Source of the DNA: Granulibacter bethesdensis
GTDB taxonomy: Bacteria > Pseudomonadota > Alphaproteobacteria > Acetobacterales > Acetobacteraceae
Direction: 5' to 3'
Length of the DNA: 64,000 bases
Assembly: GCF_001889545.1 (NCBI RefSeq)
Contig: NZ_CP018194.1
Location: 620,001-684,000 of the forward strand
In this document: positions 43,567 through 52,562 of the stretch, one piece after another
Numbering within the stretch: position 1 is the first letter of the stretch
How the letters are laid out: the number at the start of each line of letters is the position of its first letter
The notes under the pieces: generated by a model
What the model was told of the DNA's origin: nothing
Database searches by the model: none
What the model saw: the letters and a program-made list of their open reading frames with translations, nothing else
Program-made: the position numbers and the translations under genes

Positions 43567-44529
43567 ATGATAAACATGATTGTCAATGCGGTATGTCCGG
43601 TCGTGGCGTTGATCGGCGCCGGCTATCTGAGTGGCAGGCGCCAGTTGCTGGGGGTGGGTGCGCTCGATGCCCTCAACCTGTATGTGGTCTGGCTGGCATT
43701 GCCCGCGATGCTGTTTCTGGTAATGGCGCATCTGACCGGCAAGGACCTCTCGCATCTGCCGTTTGTGCTGAGCTTTCTCGGCGCGCAGATGCTGCCTTTC
43801 CTGGCAATTTATCTTTGGGCCAGACGGGCCGGACGGGGGATCGGACAGGCTACAGTGGATTCCCTGACCGGCAGCTACGCCAATACCTCCTATATGGGGA
43901 TTCCGGTGCTGATGGCGGTGCTGGGGCCGCGCTCCATGATGCCTATGGCGATTGCCACGGTGATGACGGTCTGTATCCAGTTCGCCGGTTCCATCCTGCT
44001 GATGGAAAAGGAGCGGGCGTTGAAGGGTGGGGCGCTCCTTTCCCGGCGGCGTCTGATATGGACGGTGTTGTGCAATCCGCTGGTTGCCTCGCCATTGGCC
44101 GGGGGCGCTTTTGCACTGGCCGGCAATATGGGCGGCTTTCATTTGCCGCAGATGGCCGAGACAACCCTGACCATGCTTGGCAATTCCTCCAGCCCCTGCG
44201 CGCTGGTGGTGATCGGCCTGTTTCTGGCGTCTCGTCAGGGGGATGCTGCTTGGGCACGCTCAGGGGACGGGCTGTTGCTGGCAGTGTTGACCTTTATCAA
44301 GCTGATCGTACAGCCGCTGATTGCTTTCGTGCTGGCGTTCTGGGTGTTCCGGACCGATCCGCTCTGGGCGAGAGCCTGTGTGCTGCTGGCGGCAACGCCG
44401 AATGGAACCGGTGCGTTTATGCTGGCGCGGCTGTATGATCGGGAGGCCGGGATGATTTCACGCGCCATTCTGATTTCGACCATCCTGTCGGCCATCACTC
44501 TGCCGCTGTTCATCCTGCTGTTGTCCTGA
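43567..44529 (+). CDS. AEC-family transporter (auxin efflux carrier superfamily)
   Basis: A roughly 320-residue inner-membrane transporter with about ten hydrophobic helices in two halves, as in the AEC family (MdcF-like proteins). The first helix begins MINMIVNAVCPVVALIGAGY. A conserved TGSYANTSYMGIPVLMAVLG stretch lies near residue 97. The second half ends with a Pro-containing ATPNGTGAFMLARLY motif. The start at 43567 fits the family; 43543 and 43528 (TTG) are in-frame alternatives without a good ribosome site. The substrate is unknown; malonate or other dicarboxylates are known for some relatives. Confidence 0.85.
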   Translation: MINMIVNAVCPVVALIGAGYLSGRRQLLGVGALDALNLYVVWLALPAMLFLVMAHLTGKDLSHLPFVLSFLGAQMLPFLAIYLWARRAGRGIGQATVDSLTGSYANTSYMGIPVLMAVLGPRSMMPMAIATVMTVCIQFAGSILLMEKERALKGGALLSRRRLIWTVLCNPLVASPLAGGAFALAGNMGGFHLPQMAETTLTMLGNSSSPCALVVIGLFLASRQGDAAWARSGDGLLLAVLTFIKLIVQPLIAFVLAFWVFRTDPLWARACVLLAATPNGTGAFMLARLYDREAGMISRAILISTILSAITLPLFILLLS

Positions 44530-44555
44530 GAACCGGGAAGGGCGAGAGTCTGGTC

Positions 44556-45914
44556 ATGGTATCACGCGCCAACACCTCTTCATCCTCCGATTTGTTCGGA
44601 GGCGGGACAGCACAGTTTCTGCCGGACGCTGATGATCCGGCGCGTCCTCTGGCCGACAGGTTGCGTCCGGCTTCTCTCGATGATGTCGTGGGGCAGGATC
44701 ATCTGCTGGGGGCAGAGGGGCCGTTGCGGCGGATGACCGAGAGCAGGATCCTGTCCTCGATTATTTTGTGGGGGCCGCCGGGCACTGGAAAGACGACTAT
44801 TGCTCGTCTGTTGGCCCGCTCCACCGATCTGCATTTCGAGGCGATTTCCGCGATTCAGAGTGGTGTTGCCGATCTGCGCAAGGTGTTTGAAGCGGCTCGT
44901 CAGCGTCGTGCCATCGGAAAGGGCACGCTGCTGTTCTGTGATGAAATTCATCGCTTTAATCGTGGTCAGCAGGACGCTTTCCTGCCAGTGGTGGAGGATG
45001 GCACTGTCACATTGGTCGGTGCGACCACCGAGAATCCTTCTTTCGAGCTGAACAGCGCATTGCTGTCACGCTGCCGGGTGATGGTGCTGCGTCGGCTGGA
45101 CGAAGCCGCGCTGGAGAGGCTGCTGGCGCGGGCCGAGGAAAGGATGGAACGCCCTCTCCCGGTTTCTGCGGAAGCGCGGGAGGCGCTGGTTGCCATGGCC
45201 AGTGGTGATGGGCGGTATATGCTCAATCTGGTCGAGCAGGTTTATACCTTTGCCGGTGGCAATCAGGTTCTGGACATGCAGGCACTGGGGCAGGCGCTGC
45301 AACGCCGCCCGCCGGTCCATGACAAGGCCGGAGACGGTCATTACGATCTGCTGAGCTGTTTCCATAAGTCCCTGCGCGGCTCCGATCCGCAGGCGGCGCT
45401 GTATTATGCGGCGCGGATGATGGTGGCGGGCGAGGCGGCTGAAACCGTGTTCCGGCGGCTGGCCTGTGCGGCCTCGGAGGATGTCGGCATGGCTGATCCG
45501 CAGGCCATGGTGCAGGTGGTCAGCGCCTGGCAGGCTTTCGAGCGGATCGGCTGGCCGGAAGGGCGTTTATTTCTGGCGCAGGCCATTAATTATGTGGCGA
45601 CGGCTCCGAAATCGAACGCGTCCTATGCCTCCTTCAACGAGGCTCTGGCACTGGCGGAAAAGACGGCGCATATGCCGCCGCCCCTGCATATCCTCAATGC
45701 GCCGACGCGGATGATGAAGGAACTGGGTTACCATGCCGGGTATCAGTATGATCACGATGCACCGGATGCGTTTTCAGGACAGGAGTTCTTCCCAGAGCCT
45801 CTTTCCGGGGCGCGCCGCCCGGAACTTTATCGCCCGCATCAGCGTGGATTTGAACGTGATATTCGCAAGCGGCTGGAATACTGGGCCGGTCTGCGGATGC
45901 AGCGCGGCGGCTGA
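44556..45914 (+). CDS. rarA: Replication-associated recombination protein A (AAA ATPase)
   Basis: A 452-residue AAA+ ATPase related to clamp loaders, acting at stalled replication forks. RPASLDDVVGQDHLLG precedes Walker A GPPGTGKTTIARLL (about 73-86). Walker B is LLFCDEIHRFN and sensor 1 GATTENPSFELN. The C-terminal MgsA/RarA domain includes DPQAALYYAARMMVAGE and ends at a typical length. The N-terminal 25 residues are Ser-rich and variable. Confidence 0.95.
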   Translation: MVSRANTSSSSDLFGGGTAQFLPDADDPARPLADRLRPASLDDVVGQDHLLGAEGPLRRMTESRILSSIILWGPPGTGKTTIARLLARSTDLHFEAISAIQSGVADLRKVFEAARQRRAIGKGTLLFCDEIHRFNRGQQDAFLPVVEDGTVTLVGATTENPSFELNSALLSRCRVMVLRRLDEAALERLLARAEERMERPLPVSAEAREALVAMASGDGRYMLNLVEQVYTFAGGNQVLDMQALGQALQRRPPVHDKAGDGHYDLLSCFHKSLRGSDPQAALYYAARMMVAGEAAETVFRRLACAASEDVGMADPQAMVQVVSAWQAFERIGWPEGRLFLAQAINYVATAPKSNASYASFNEALALAEKTAHMPPPLHILNAPTRMMKELGYHAGYQYDHDAPDAFSGQEFFPEPLSGARRPELYRPHQRGFERDIRKRLEYWAGLRMQRGG

Positions 45915-46028
45915 TAGCAGGTTCATGAACAGAGCAGGTTGCGGGAATAGGTGCTCCGGGGGCACAACCGCTTATGCGTGCTGCGCCGTGTTTCCGCGGC
46001 GGTCAGCCCGATCAGGAATACGACGATC

Positions 46029-47036
46029 ATGAGTGTGACGACACGGCAGGTAACGGATGATGAAGCGGATATCCGCCTTGATCGCTGGTTTCGCCGCCAT
46101 TACCCGAGCCTGACGCAGGTTGCGATCCAGAAAATGTGCCGCACCGGCCAGATCAGGGTCGAAGGGGCACGGGTCGAAGCGGCCACGAGACTTCAGCCGG
46201 GCCAGTCGGTGCGGATTCCGCCGCTGAAAGTGCCCTCCGCCGCCGAGCAGGAGAGGGAAGGGCCGCGCGCACTTGATCCGATCCAGCAGAAGGAACTGGA
46301 GTCCTGGATTTTATACAAGGACGACCATCTGATAGTCCTGAACAAGCCCTCTGGCCTGCCCAGTCAGGGTGGCCCCGGCATTACCCGCCATCTGGATGGT
46401 TTGCTCGACGGGTTGCGCTTCGGGCGGGAGGATCGGCCACGTCTGGTGCATCGGCTGGATCGTGACACATCCGGTGTGATCGTCATTGCCCGTTCCCCCG
46501 GTGTGGCGGCCAAGCTTGCGGCGCTGTTCCGTACGCGAGAGACGGAGAAGGTCTATTGGGCTGTGGTGGCGGGGCGGCCGGTGCCGGTAGAGGGGCGTAT
46601 CGACCGGCCTTTGCTGCGTCAGAACGACCGCAACGAACCGGTTGTGCTGGCCGATCGCAAGGACCGCGACAAGGTAACCGCCATCACCGATTACCGCACG
46701 CTTGACCATGCCGCACGGAAACTGGCCTGGCTGGAGTTGCGTCCTTTGACGGGAAGGATGCATCAACTGCGTGTGCATTGCGCGGCGATGGATGCGCCTA
46801 TTCTGGGCGATGAGCGGTATGGCAGCTGGCGGAACACCGATGAGCGCGGGGTTCGCAACACTGCGCTGGTCGAGGGGCTGTCCCGCCGGCTGCACCTGCA
46901 TGCGCGGCGGTTGAGCCTGCCGCATCCGGCGGGTGGCGTGCTTTCGGTGGAGGCCGATCTCTCGCCGCATATGGCGGAGACATTCGAAACGCTGGGCTTT
47001 ACCGCACCGAAAGCCAGGGAGGGCCGGTTACGGTGA
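46029..47036 (+). CDS. rluC: 23S rRNA pseudouridine synthase, RluC/RluD family
   Basis: A 335-residue enzyme converting rRNA uridines to pseudouridine. An N-terminal S4 RNA-binding domain (IRLDRWFRRHYPSLTQVAIQ) precedes the catalytic motif RLVHRLDRDTSGVIVIARS, where the Asp of HRLDRDTSG is the nucleophile. The ATG at 46029 gives MSVTTRQVTDDEADIRLDRW; the upstream in-frame part lacks family similarity. RluC is preferred over RluD because of the S4 wording, but this is not certain. The stop overlaps the next gene by four bases. Confidence 0.88.
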   Translation: MSVTTRQVTDDEADIRLDRWFRRHYPSLTQVAIQKMCRTGQIRVEGARVEAATRLQPGQSVRIPPLKVPSAAEQEREGPRALDPIQQKELESWILYKDDHLIVLNKPSGLPSQGGPGITRHLDGLLDGLRFGREDRPRLVHRLDRDTSGVIVIARSPGVAAKLAALFRTRETEKVYWAVVAGRPVPVEGRIDRPLLRQNDRNEPVVLADRKDRDKVTAITDYRTLDHAARKLAWLELRPLTGRMHQLRVHCAAMDAPILGDERYGSWRNTDERGVRNTALVEGLSRRLHLHARRLSLPHPAGGVLSVEADLSPHMAETFETLGFTAPKAREGRLR

Positions 47037-49849
47037 GCGGGCCGGGCGTGACCATGGCGCCGCCCGGAGAATCGAAGCCTCCGCTCCGGCGTCGGGTGCT
47101 GAGACGGCTGTTTTATGCCGGGATTGCAATCTCCGGTCTGTGTGTCGTGTCCGTTGTGGCGGCGGGGGCGGTCTGGCTGATGCTTGATCAGTCCGTGATC
47201 CGTCATCGGATAGAGGCCAGCCTTTACACAGCATCCGGACATCCTGCCCATATCGAAGGATCGCTTGGCCTGACTTTTAATCCATGGCCTGTCCTGTCTG
47301 TCAGGGAGGTGTCGCTGGGCCAGCCGGAGGAACCGTCAGGCGAGGAAGCGTCAGGCGTTGCCCTCCGGCATGAATGGCCCGATCCATGGTTTCTGAAGGC
47401 GCAGGACATCACAGCCGGGATTGCTTTATGGCCTTTGCTGCATGGCCATATCACGGTCTCCACCCTGTCCCTGGCGCGGCTTGATATCCGCCTGGCCCGC
47501 AATAAGGCGGGAGAAGAGAACTGGATTATCAGGCGGATCAAGGCCCCCTCCGCTTCCGCAGCACCGGCATCCCCGTCAGCCGTTGGAGAAACGGTTGCGA
47601 CTGGCCCGAAACCGGCTGTGCTGCCTGTTCGCGTGTTCAGAGTCGGTGAAGCCAGCGTGGTCTATCATGACCTGCGCAATGACAGAATCTGGCGCGCTGA
47701 GAAGCTCAGGCTCCATGCCGCTGAACAACAGGGTACGATAGCACTCATGCTGTTCGGTCTGGTGCAGGGTGTACCCCTGCGCGCCTGGGCAGAAGGCGGA
47801 TCAGTGGGTGCCCTGCTTGACCCGGATGAGCAACATAGCTGGCCGGTACAGATCAATGCACAGCTTCTCCCGACACTTCATGGCAGGCTGGATAGGAATA
47901 ATCCTTATCTGTCCGTGAGCGGGGTGGTTGATCATCCGCGTCACGGTCGAGGTTTTCATCTGATGGTCGTGTCGCGGGTTCTGGATGGGGCCCGTCTGCT
48001 GCCGTTGATGCACGCCATTCCCGCGTTTGCCCGCCCGGTCGGAAAAAACCTGCCACCTTCGGAAATCTGGTCAGCGATTGCCGCTATGCATGATGCCAGC
48101 CTGACATTCCGGCTTGATGATGACGTTACGGTGCAACAGGGCGCGTCACCGGTTTTCTCCGTCGTCAGACTGCATGTGGGGGATGTGCTGCTGGGGCATT
48201 GGGCCCGGCTGAAGAAACTGGATGCCGACTGGCCGGGGGCCGAGGCCGCACTGCGTTTCTCGGCGCAGGGGCTGTACCGGAATGCCGCGTTGTCCGTATC
48301 GGGGCAGGTGGGGCAGGTTCAGGCACTCTCCTCATCTTTGCTGGCCGGGCATGGGATAGAGGGTGAGTCTGTTCCGGTGAGGCTGTCGCTGAGTGCCACT
48401 TCCCCTGAGCAGCCTGCGATATCCGCTGATCTGGATGTTCTGGGCGATGTGGTTGCGCATCCCGGCTGGCAGGGGACGTCTCTCTCCGTGACCGCTCGTA
48501 TGGCGGATGTTTCCCTGCTGGCAAGGCTGACCCGTACGGCGCTGCCGGAAATTGGCCCGGTTGGTCTCCGGGGACATGTGACGGCGGAGGCCGGAGGGTG
48601 GCGGCTGGATGATGCAAGCCTGACCAGTGCTGCCGGAGATGTATCGGGCGCGCTCACATGGTCTGCTCCCGCAGCCAGGGAAGAAGGCAAAGCCGGTGTT
48701 TCCGGCCCGGTGCTGGGGGCGAAACTGCATTCAGCACGTCTGGATGTAGACAGGCTGCGCCAGCCTTTTCCGGCCATCCCATCCATTCAGCCGGAGGGAG
48801 AACCGGTCCGCGTTGATCTGCCTGCCATATTGCCTTCTGCGCCTGTCTCTGCCCCTTCTGTGCCCTCTCCGGTTGCTTCACCGCGATCATCTGAGCCGCC
48901 TTCACCGTTTTTCCCTGTCTGGCTGAAGCATGGGGGAGGGCAGATCGACTGGGATGTGGAAACGCTTCATGCAGGTGGCATGGACTGGAGCAAAGCCACG
49001 ATCGGCATAAGTCTTGGTGCCGAGGGAATCCGCGTTCAGCCGCTGCATATGGAGGCGCCGGGGCAGCGGGGCCCGGTCTCGGCCATGCTGGACTGGAGAC
49101 GGGATGGCACGCTCTCCGCGGCAGTCGATGCGGGTGCGCTCCCGCTTGAGGCAATCGTCGCCCTGATGAAGCAGCCCGGTATGGCACGCGGAGATATCGG
49201 GATCGATGCCGCTGTGCAGGCGCATATGCAGCAGACAAGCTGGCCTCATGATCTCAGTGGCCATGCAAGTCTCTGGTCGGTAGGCAGCGTGGTCAGCGGG
49301 ACTGCGCTTGATCCGATGCTGTCGAAGTTGGTCAGGCAGGCTGGTCTGCCATTGCATCCCCGTCTGGGTGCTGATGCGGGTATTGCCTGCTTTGCCGCCC
49401 GTGCCGAGGCCCGTGATGGAATCGCCGTGCTGAGGGCATTCGCACTGGAAACCGATCCGCTGCGTCTGTCCGCTGCGGGGTATGTGGATATTCGTGACCA
49501 GACGTTGAAACTGTTTCTGCATCCCTTGCTGCGCACGGGGGGAAGCGGGTTGCTGCTGCCGCTGATACTGGAGGGGCCGTTTGATCGGCCCTCCGCAAAA
49601 ATGCGTGGGGCGGATGTGGCGGCGATGAGGGCGGCAATTCAGACATCCCTGACGGCGCTGGGTGTTTCTGCGCTGGCTGGGGCTGCTGATGCGGGTTCGG
49701 AGATCATGAACCGTGCTGATCAGGGTGATTGCGCGCCGGCACTGACTGCGGCACGGGGGCAGCATGCCGGTCCCCCGGCGCCAATCCCTTCGCAGGGTGG
49801 AAAAGGAAAACTATCGGTGCAGGATCTGCTGAAAGGGCTGCTGCGGTGA
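47033..49849 (+). CDS. AsmA-family protein
   Basis: A 938-residue protein with one N-terminal membrane helix (about 30-52, LFYAGIAISGLCVVSVVAAG) and a long periplasmic beta-rich part. ASLYTASGHPAHIEGSLGLT with FNPWPVLSVREVSLG is the AsmA N-terminal signature. The AsmA-like C-terminal domain is at about 690-880. A Pro/Ser linker sits at about 600-625. AsmA-type proteins are bridge-like lipid carriers between the two membranes. It starts at GTG 47033, overlapping rluC, and ends overlapping the atp12 start, so translation is coupled along rluC-asmA-atp12-acyP. Confidence 0.85.
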   Translation: MSGPGVTMAPPGESKPPLRRRVLRRLFYAGIAISGLCVVSVVAAGAVWLMLDQSVIRHRIEASLYTASGHPAHIEGSLGLTFNPWPVLSVREVSLGQPEEPSGEEASGVALRHEWPDPWFLKAQDITAGIALWPLLHGHITVSTLSLARLDIRLARNKAGEENWIIRRIKAPSASAAPASPSAVGETVATGPKPAVLPVRVFRVGEASVVYHDLRNDRIWRAEKLRLHAAEQQGTIALMLFGLVQGVPLRAWAEGGSVGALLDPDEQHSWPVQINAQLLPTLHGRLDRNNPYLSVSGVVDHPRHGRGFHLMVVSRVLDGARLLPLMHAIPAFARPVGKNLPPSEIWSAIAAMHDASLTFRLDDDVTVQQGASPVFSVVRLHVGDVLLGHWARLKKLDADWPGAEAALRFSAQGLYRNAALSVSGQVGQVQALSSSLLAGHGIEGESVPVRLSLSATSPEQPAISADLDVLGDVVAHPGWQGTSLSVTARMADVSLLARLTRTALPEIGPVGLRGHVTAEAGGWRLDDASLTSAAGDVSGALTWSAPAAREEGKAGVSGPVLGAKLHSARLDVDRLRQPFPAIPSIQPEGEPVRVDLPAILPSAPVSAPSVPSPVASPRSSEPPSPFFPVWLKHGGGQIDWDVETLHAGGMDWSKATIGISLGAEGIRVQPLHMEAPGQRGPVSAMLDWRRDGTLSAAVDAGALPLEAIVALMKQPGMARGDIGIDAAVQAHMQQTSWPHDLSGHASLWSVGSVVSGTALDPMLSKLVRQAGLPLHPRLGADAGIACFAARAEARDGIAVLRAFALETDPLRLSAAGYVDIRDQTLKLFLHPLLRTGGSGLLLPLILEGPFDRPSAKMRGADVAAMRAAIQTSLTALGVSALAGAADAGSEIMNRADQGDCAPALTAARGQHAGPPAPIPSQGGKGKLSVQDLLKGLLR

Positions 49850-50580
49850 AGCGTTTCTGGAAAGAAGCAGCGGTGGTGGAGGAAGCAGCGGGACTGACGG
49901 TGACCCTTGATGGTCGTCCGATGAGGTTGCCGGGCGGTGTCTCGCTTCGTTTCGCCAATCGGGCACTGGCCGAGGCGATTGCCGTGGAGTGGGGGCAGGC
50001 AGGTGCACCGGGGGAGCCGTTCAGCTTCGACATGGTGCCGATGACCCGTCTGGCGGGAACCGCGCAGGAGCGTGTGGCGGTTGATCCGGCGGCGTCGGTG
50101 GAGGCGCTGGTCTCTTATGGCGGCAGTGACCTGCTTTGTTACCGTGCCGATGGGCCGGAGGAACTGACAACCCGGCAGGAACGGCTTTGGCAGCCTCTGC
50201 TCGACTGGGCAGAGCAGCGATATGGTGCGCGCCTGCATGTGACGACGGGGATTATTCATGTGTCCCAGCCAGAGGCATCGCTGATGGCGTTGCGAGCCGC
50301 TCTGGCGGCTTTGGACCCGGCCGCTCTGGCGGCGCTCGGGATTGTGGTCCCGGCCCTGGGCAGTCTCGTCATTGGCCTCGCCCTGGCAGAGGGGCGGCTT
50401 GATCCGGCGGAGGCACTCGAAATCGCATTGCTGGATGACATATATCAGGAAGAGAAATGGGGTACGGATGCCGAGGCCGCCAAACGCCGTGCCCATCTTG
50501 CCGCTGATGTTGAAACCGCGATCCGCTTCCTGCGCCTGAGCGCAGGTGTGGCGGAACAGGAGGGAGAAACGGCGCAGTGA
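49846..50580 (+). CDS. ATP12-family F1-ATPase assembly chaperone
   Basis: A 244-residue homologue of mitochondrial Atp12, which binds free F1 alpha subunit during ATP synthase assembly. [20 protein letters not shown] with [11 protein letters not shown] is the family start. [17 protein letters not shown] and the [18 protein letters not shown] segment are characteristic. It starts at GTG 49846, overlapping the asmA stop, and its stop overlaps acyP. ATP synthase genes are not nearby. Confidence 0.92.
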   Translation: MKRFWKEAAVVEEAAGLTVTLDGRPMRLPGGVSLRFANRALAEAIAVEWGQAGAPGEPFSFDMVPMTRLAGTAQERVAVDPAASVEALVSYGGSDLLCYRADGPEELTTRQERLWQPLLDWAEQRYGARLHVTTGIIHVSQPEASLMALRAALAALDPAALAALGIVVPALGSLVIGLALAEGRLDPAEALEIALLDDIYQEEKWGTDAEAAKRRAHLAADVETAIRFLRLSAGVAEQEGETAQ

Positions 50581-50852
50581 GCGCAAAGCATGTGCTGATC
50601 TCCGGTGTGGTGCAGGGTGTTGGCTATCGTGCGTGGCTGCGATCTCGCGCGGAGGCACTTGGTCTGTCGGGATGGGTCCGCAATCGCCTTGATGGCCGGG
50701 TGGAGGCCCTGATTGCCGGGGATATTGCAGCGGTCGAGGAACTGATCCGCGCTTGCCGCACCGGCCCGCCTGCCGCACGGGTGGATATGATCGAGGAACA
50801 TCTCGATACTGACCCCACCACACCGGGTTTTGAACAGTATCCGACTGTCTGA
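50577..50852 (+). CDS. acyP: Acylphosphatase
   Basis: A 91-residue acylphosphatase hydrolysing carboxyl-phosphate bonds. The active-site loop [11 protein letters not shown] supplies the catalytic Arg18, and GWVRNRLDG supplies Asn36. It starts at GTG, overlapping the previous gene by four bases. The C terminus (FEQYPTV) is shortened relative to the usual strand ending but plausible. Confidence 0.94.
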   Translation: MSAKHVLISGVVQGVGYRAWLRSRAEALGLSGWVRNRLDGRVEALIAGDIAAVEELIRACRTGPPAARVDMIEEHLDTDPTTPGFEQYPTV

Positions 50853-50882
50853 TGACACAGTCTCTTTTATTCCGGAGGCGCG

Positions 50883-51548
50883 ATGTCGCCCGCTGAGCAT
50901 CCCAGAGAGCATTTTGGTCCGTTTTTTCGAGACGGGCTCGTCGGGCGTCGTCTGATACTGGGGGGCATTCTGGCCTCTCTGGCCGGTACGATCACCACAC
51001 CGGCCCGGGCGGAGGAAAGCGATGATGCCTTGCTGGCCCGGATTGCAGCCTATCTGAACGGTATTCATACGCTGCGGGCGCGTTTCCGTCAGACGGCGCC
51101 GGACGGGCAGGTGACGCAGGGAACGGTCTGGCTGGAGCGGCCGGGTCATATCCGGTTCCAGTATGATCCGCCGACACCGCTTCTGCTGGTGGCCACCAAT
51201 GGGGAGGTGATTTTTCAGGATTTTCAGGTGCATCAGGTCAGCCGTATTCCGCTGGACCGCACTCCGCTGAGCATTCTGCTGTCAGACCATATTGATTTTA
51301 ACGGCGCTGTTGCTGTGCGGGAAATTTCGCGCACGCCCGGTGTGATCCAGCTTTCCGTGGTACGGCGGACCGATCCGGGGGCCGGGCTGCTGGCCATCGT
51401 CTTTTCTGCCGATCCGCTTAAGCTGATTCAGTGGACCGTGGTTGATCCCCAGCACAAGATTACCAGGGTGGAGCTGTCCAATATCCAGACGGGGATTCCC
51501 GTCGATCCGACCCTGTTCAGTCCGACCCTCATCAAGCCGCCCGGCTAA
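50883..51548 (+). CDS. lolA: Outer-membrane lipoprotein carrier LolA
   Basis: A 221-residue periplasmic carrier taking lipoproteins from LolCDE to the outer membrane. An N-terminal export signal runs to about residue 43 (cleavage near TPARA-EES). Its GRRLILGG segment has a twin-arginine, so Tat export is possible although the full consensus is not met. The mature part opens [20 protein letters not shown] and carries [20 protein letters not shown]. Its last four bases overlap the convergent lipB stop. Confidence 0.9.
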   Translation: MSPAEHPREHFGPFFRDGLVGRRLILGGILASLAGTITTPARAEESDDALLARIAAYLNGIHTLRARFRQTAPDGQVTQGTVWLERPGHIRFQYDPPTPLLLVATNGEVIFQDFQVHQVSRIPLDRTPLSILLSDHIDFNGAVAVREISRTPGVIQLSVVRRTDPGAGLLAIVFSADPLKLIQWTVVDPQHKITRVELSNIQTGIPVDPTLFSPTLIKPPG

Positions 51549-52294
51549 GCCTGAATGGGGCTGCCGCCGAATACAGACGACCAGCTTGTCCTGAGCGCGG
51601 CATCGAGACTGCCCATATCCGCCTGAATTCCGAGATCGGCGAGGCTGGTGACGCCATGCTCGCTGATCCCGCAGGGGACGATGCCGGTGAAATGCTCCAG
51701 ATCCGGCGCGACATTGATGGCGATGCCGTGCCACGAGATCCAGCGGGTGATGCGCACACCGATCGCGGCAATCTTGTCCTCCCGCTGCTTCTCCCCCTGG
51801 CCGCGTTGCACCCAGATACCAACCCTGCCAGCGCGTCTTTCCCCGATGATGCCAAATCTGGCCAGCGTGGAGATGATCCAATCCTCCAGCGCGGCGATGT
51901 AGGCCCGCAGATCACGTGCCGGTACGATGCCGTGCGGGTGGTTAAGGTCCAGCATCACATAGGCGATCCGCTGCCCGGGGCCGTGATAGGTCCACTGCCC
52001 CCCGCGCCCTGCCTCGAAAGTGGGGAAGCGGGCGGGATCACGCAGATCCTCGATTTTGGCCGAGGTTCCGGCAGTGTAGAGCGGCGGATGCTCAACCAGC
52101 CAGACCAGACTGCGTGCCTCCCCCCGATGGATGGCCTCGGCGCGGGTGCGCATGGCGGTCAGGGCTTCCTGATAAGGGGTAAGACCCGGTGTCACACGCC
52201 ACTCCACAGGGTCTGCTTCCGGGGAAACAGCGGAAAGATTTTCTCCGGATGACGAAAAGAGTCGGGGATCAGACATTGAAGTGCTCACGGGCAT
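51545..52294 (-). CDS. lipB: Lipoyl(octanoyl) transferase
   Basis: A 249-residue enzyme moving octanoate from acyl carrier protein to apo-lipoyl domains, the first step of lipoate synthesis. [15 protein letters not shown], a [20 protein letters not shown] segment, [20 protein letters not shown] (catalytic Lys) and [13 protein letters not shown] (catalytic Cys) are all present. The ATG at 52294 has GGGGG eight bases upstream; an ATG at 52276 is the alternative. lipA is not adjacent. It converges on lolA with a four-base overlap. Confidence 0.95.
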   Translation of the reverse strand: MPVSTSMSDPRLFSSSGENLSAVSPEADPVEWRVTPGLTPYQEALTAMRTRAEAIHRGEARSLVWLVEHPPLYTAGTSAKIEDLRDPARFPTFEAGRGGQWTYHGPGQRIAYVMLDLNHPHGIVPARDLRAYIAALEDWIISTLARFGIIGERRAGRVGIWVQRGQGEKQREDKIAAIGVRITRWISWHGIAINVAPDLEHFTGIVPCGISEHGVTSLADLGIQADMGSLDAALRTSWSSVFGGSPIQA

Positions 52295-52347
52295 CAGTTA
52301 TACCCCCGCCGCTGCATGGCGAAACAGTTTCTTCGTCAGCAGGCGAT

Positions 52348-52433
52348 GCGGTCGTGGCGGAATGGTAGACGCGCAAGCTTGAGGTGCTTGTGGGGGAAAC
52401 CCCGTGGAAGTTCGAGTCTTCTCGACCGCACCA
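52348..52433 (+). tRNA. tRNA-Leu (anticodon GAG)
   Basis: An 86-base cloverleaf with a 7-bp acceptor stem (GCGGTCG/CGACCGC), anticodon stem CAAGC/GCTTG with loop TTGAGGT (anticodon GAG at 52381-52383), a long variable arm (GGGGGAAACCCC) and the T-loop TTCGAGT. CCA is encoded. It reads CUC and CUU codons. Confidence 0.97.
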
Positions 52434-52436
52434 TTC

Positions 52437-52465
52437 AAAACCGGGCAGTGGCCCGGTTTTTGTTT
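52437..52465 (+). terminator. Intrinsic terminator after tRNA-Leu
   Basis: AAAACCGGGC and GCCCGGTTTT form a perfect 10-bp stem around AGTG, followed by TGTTTG. Confidence 0.9.
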
Positions 52466-52502
52466 GTTGAGCTTTTGCTTTCAGGAAGTGGCCGGGCATC
52501 TT

Positions 52503-52531
52503 TTGGTGGTGCTGAGCGGGTTTGCTATATC
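52503..52531 (+). promoter_or_regulatory. Candidate promoter of the aspartic protease gene
   Basis: TTGGTG (52503-52508), 17 bases, TATATC (52526-52531). It lies between the tRNA terminator and the start codon at 52563, giving a short leader of about 25 bases. Confidence 0.4.
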
Positions 52532-52562
52532 CGTCAGCCACATGATCCGTGCCGGAGTCTCC

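Noticed and set aside
52404-52562. In-frame extension of the protease gene starting inside tRNA-Leu
   Set aside because: It would begin within the tRNA and cross its terminator; the start at 52563 has a ribosome site and places the signal peptide at the N terminus.
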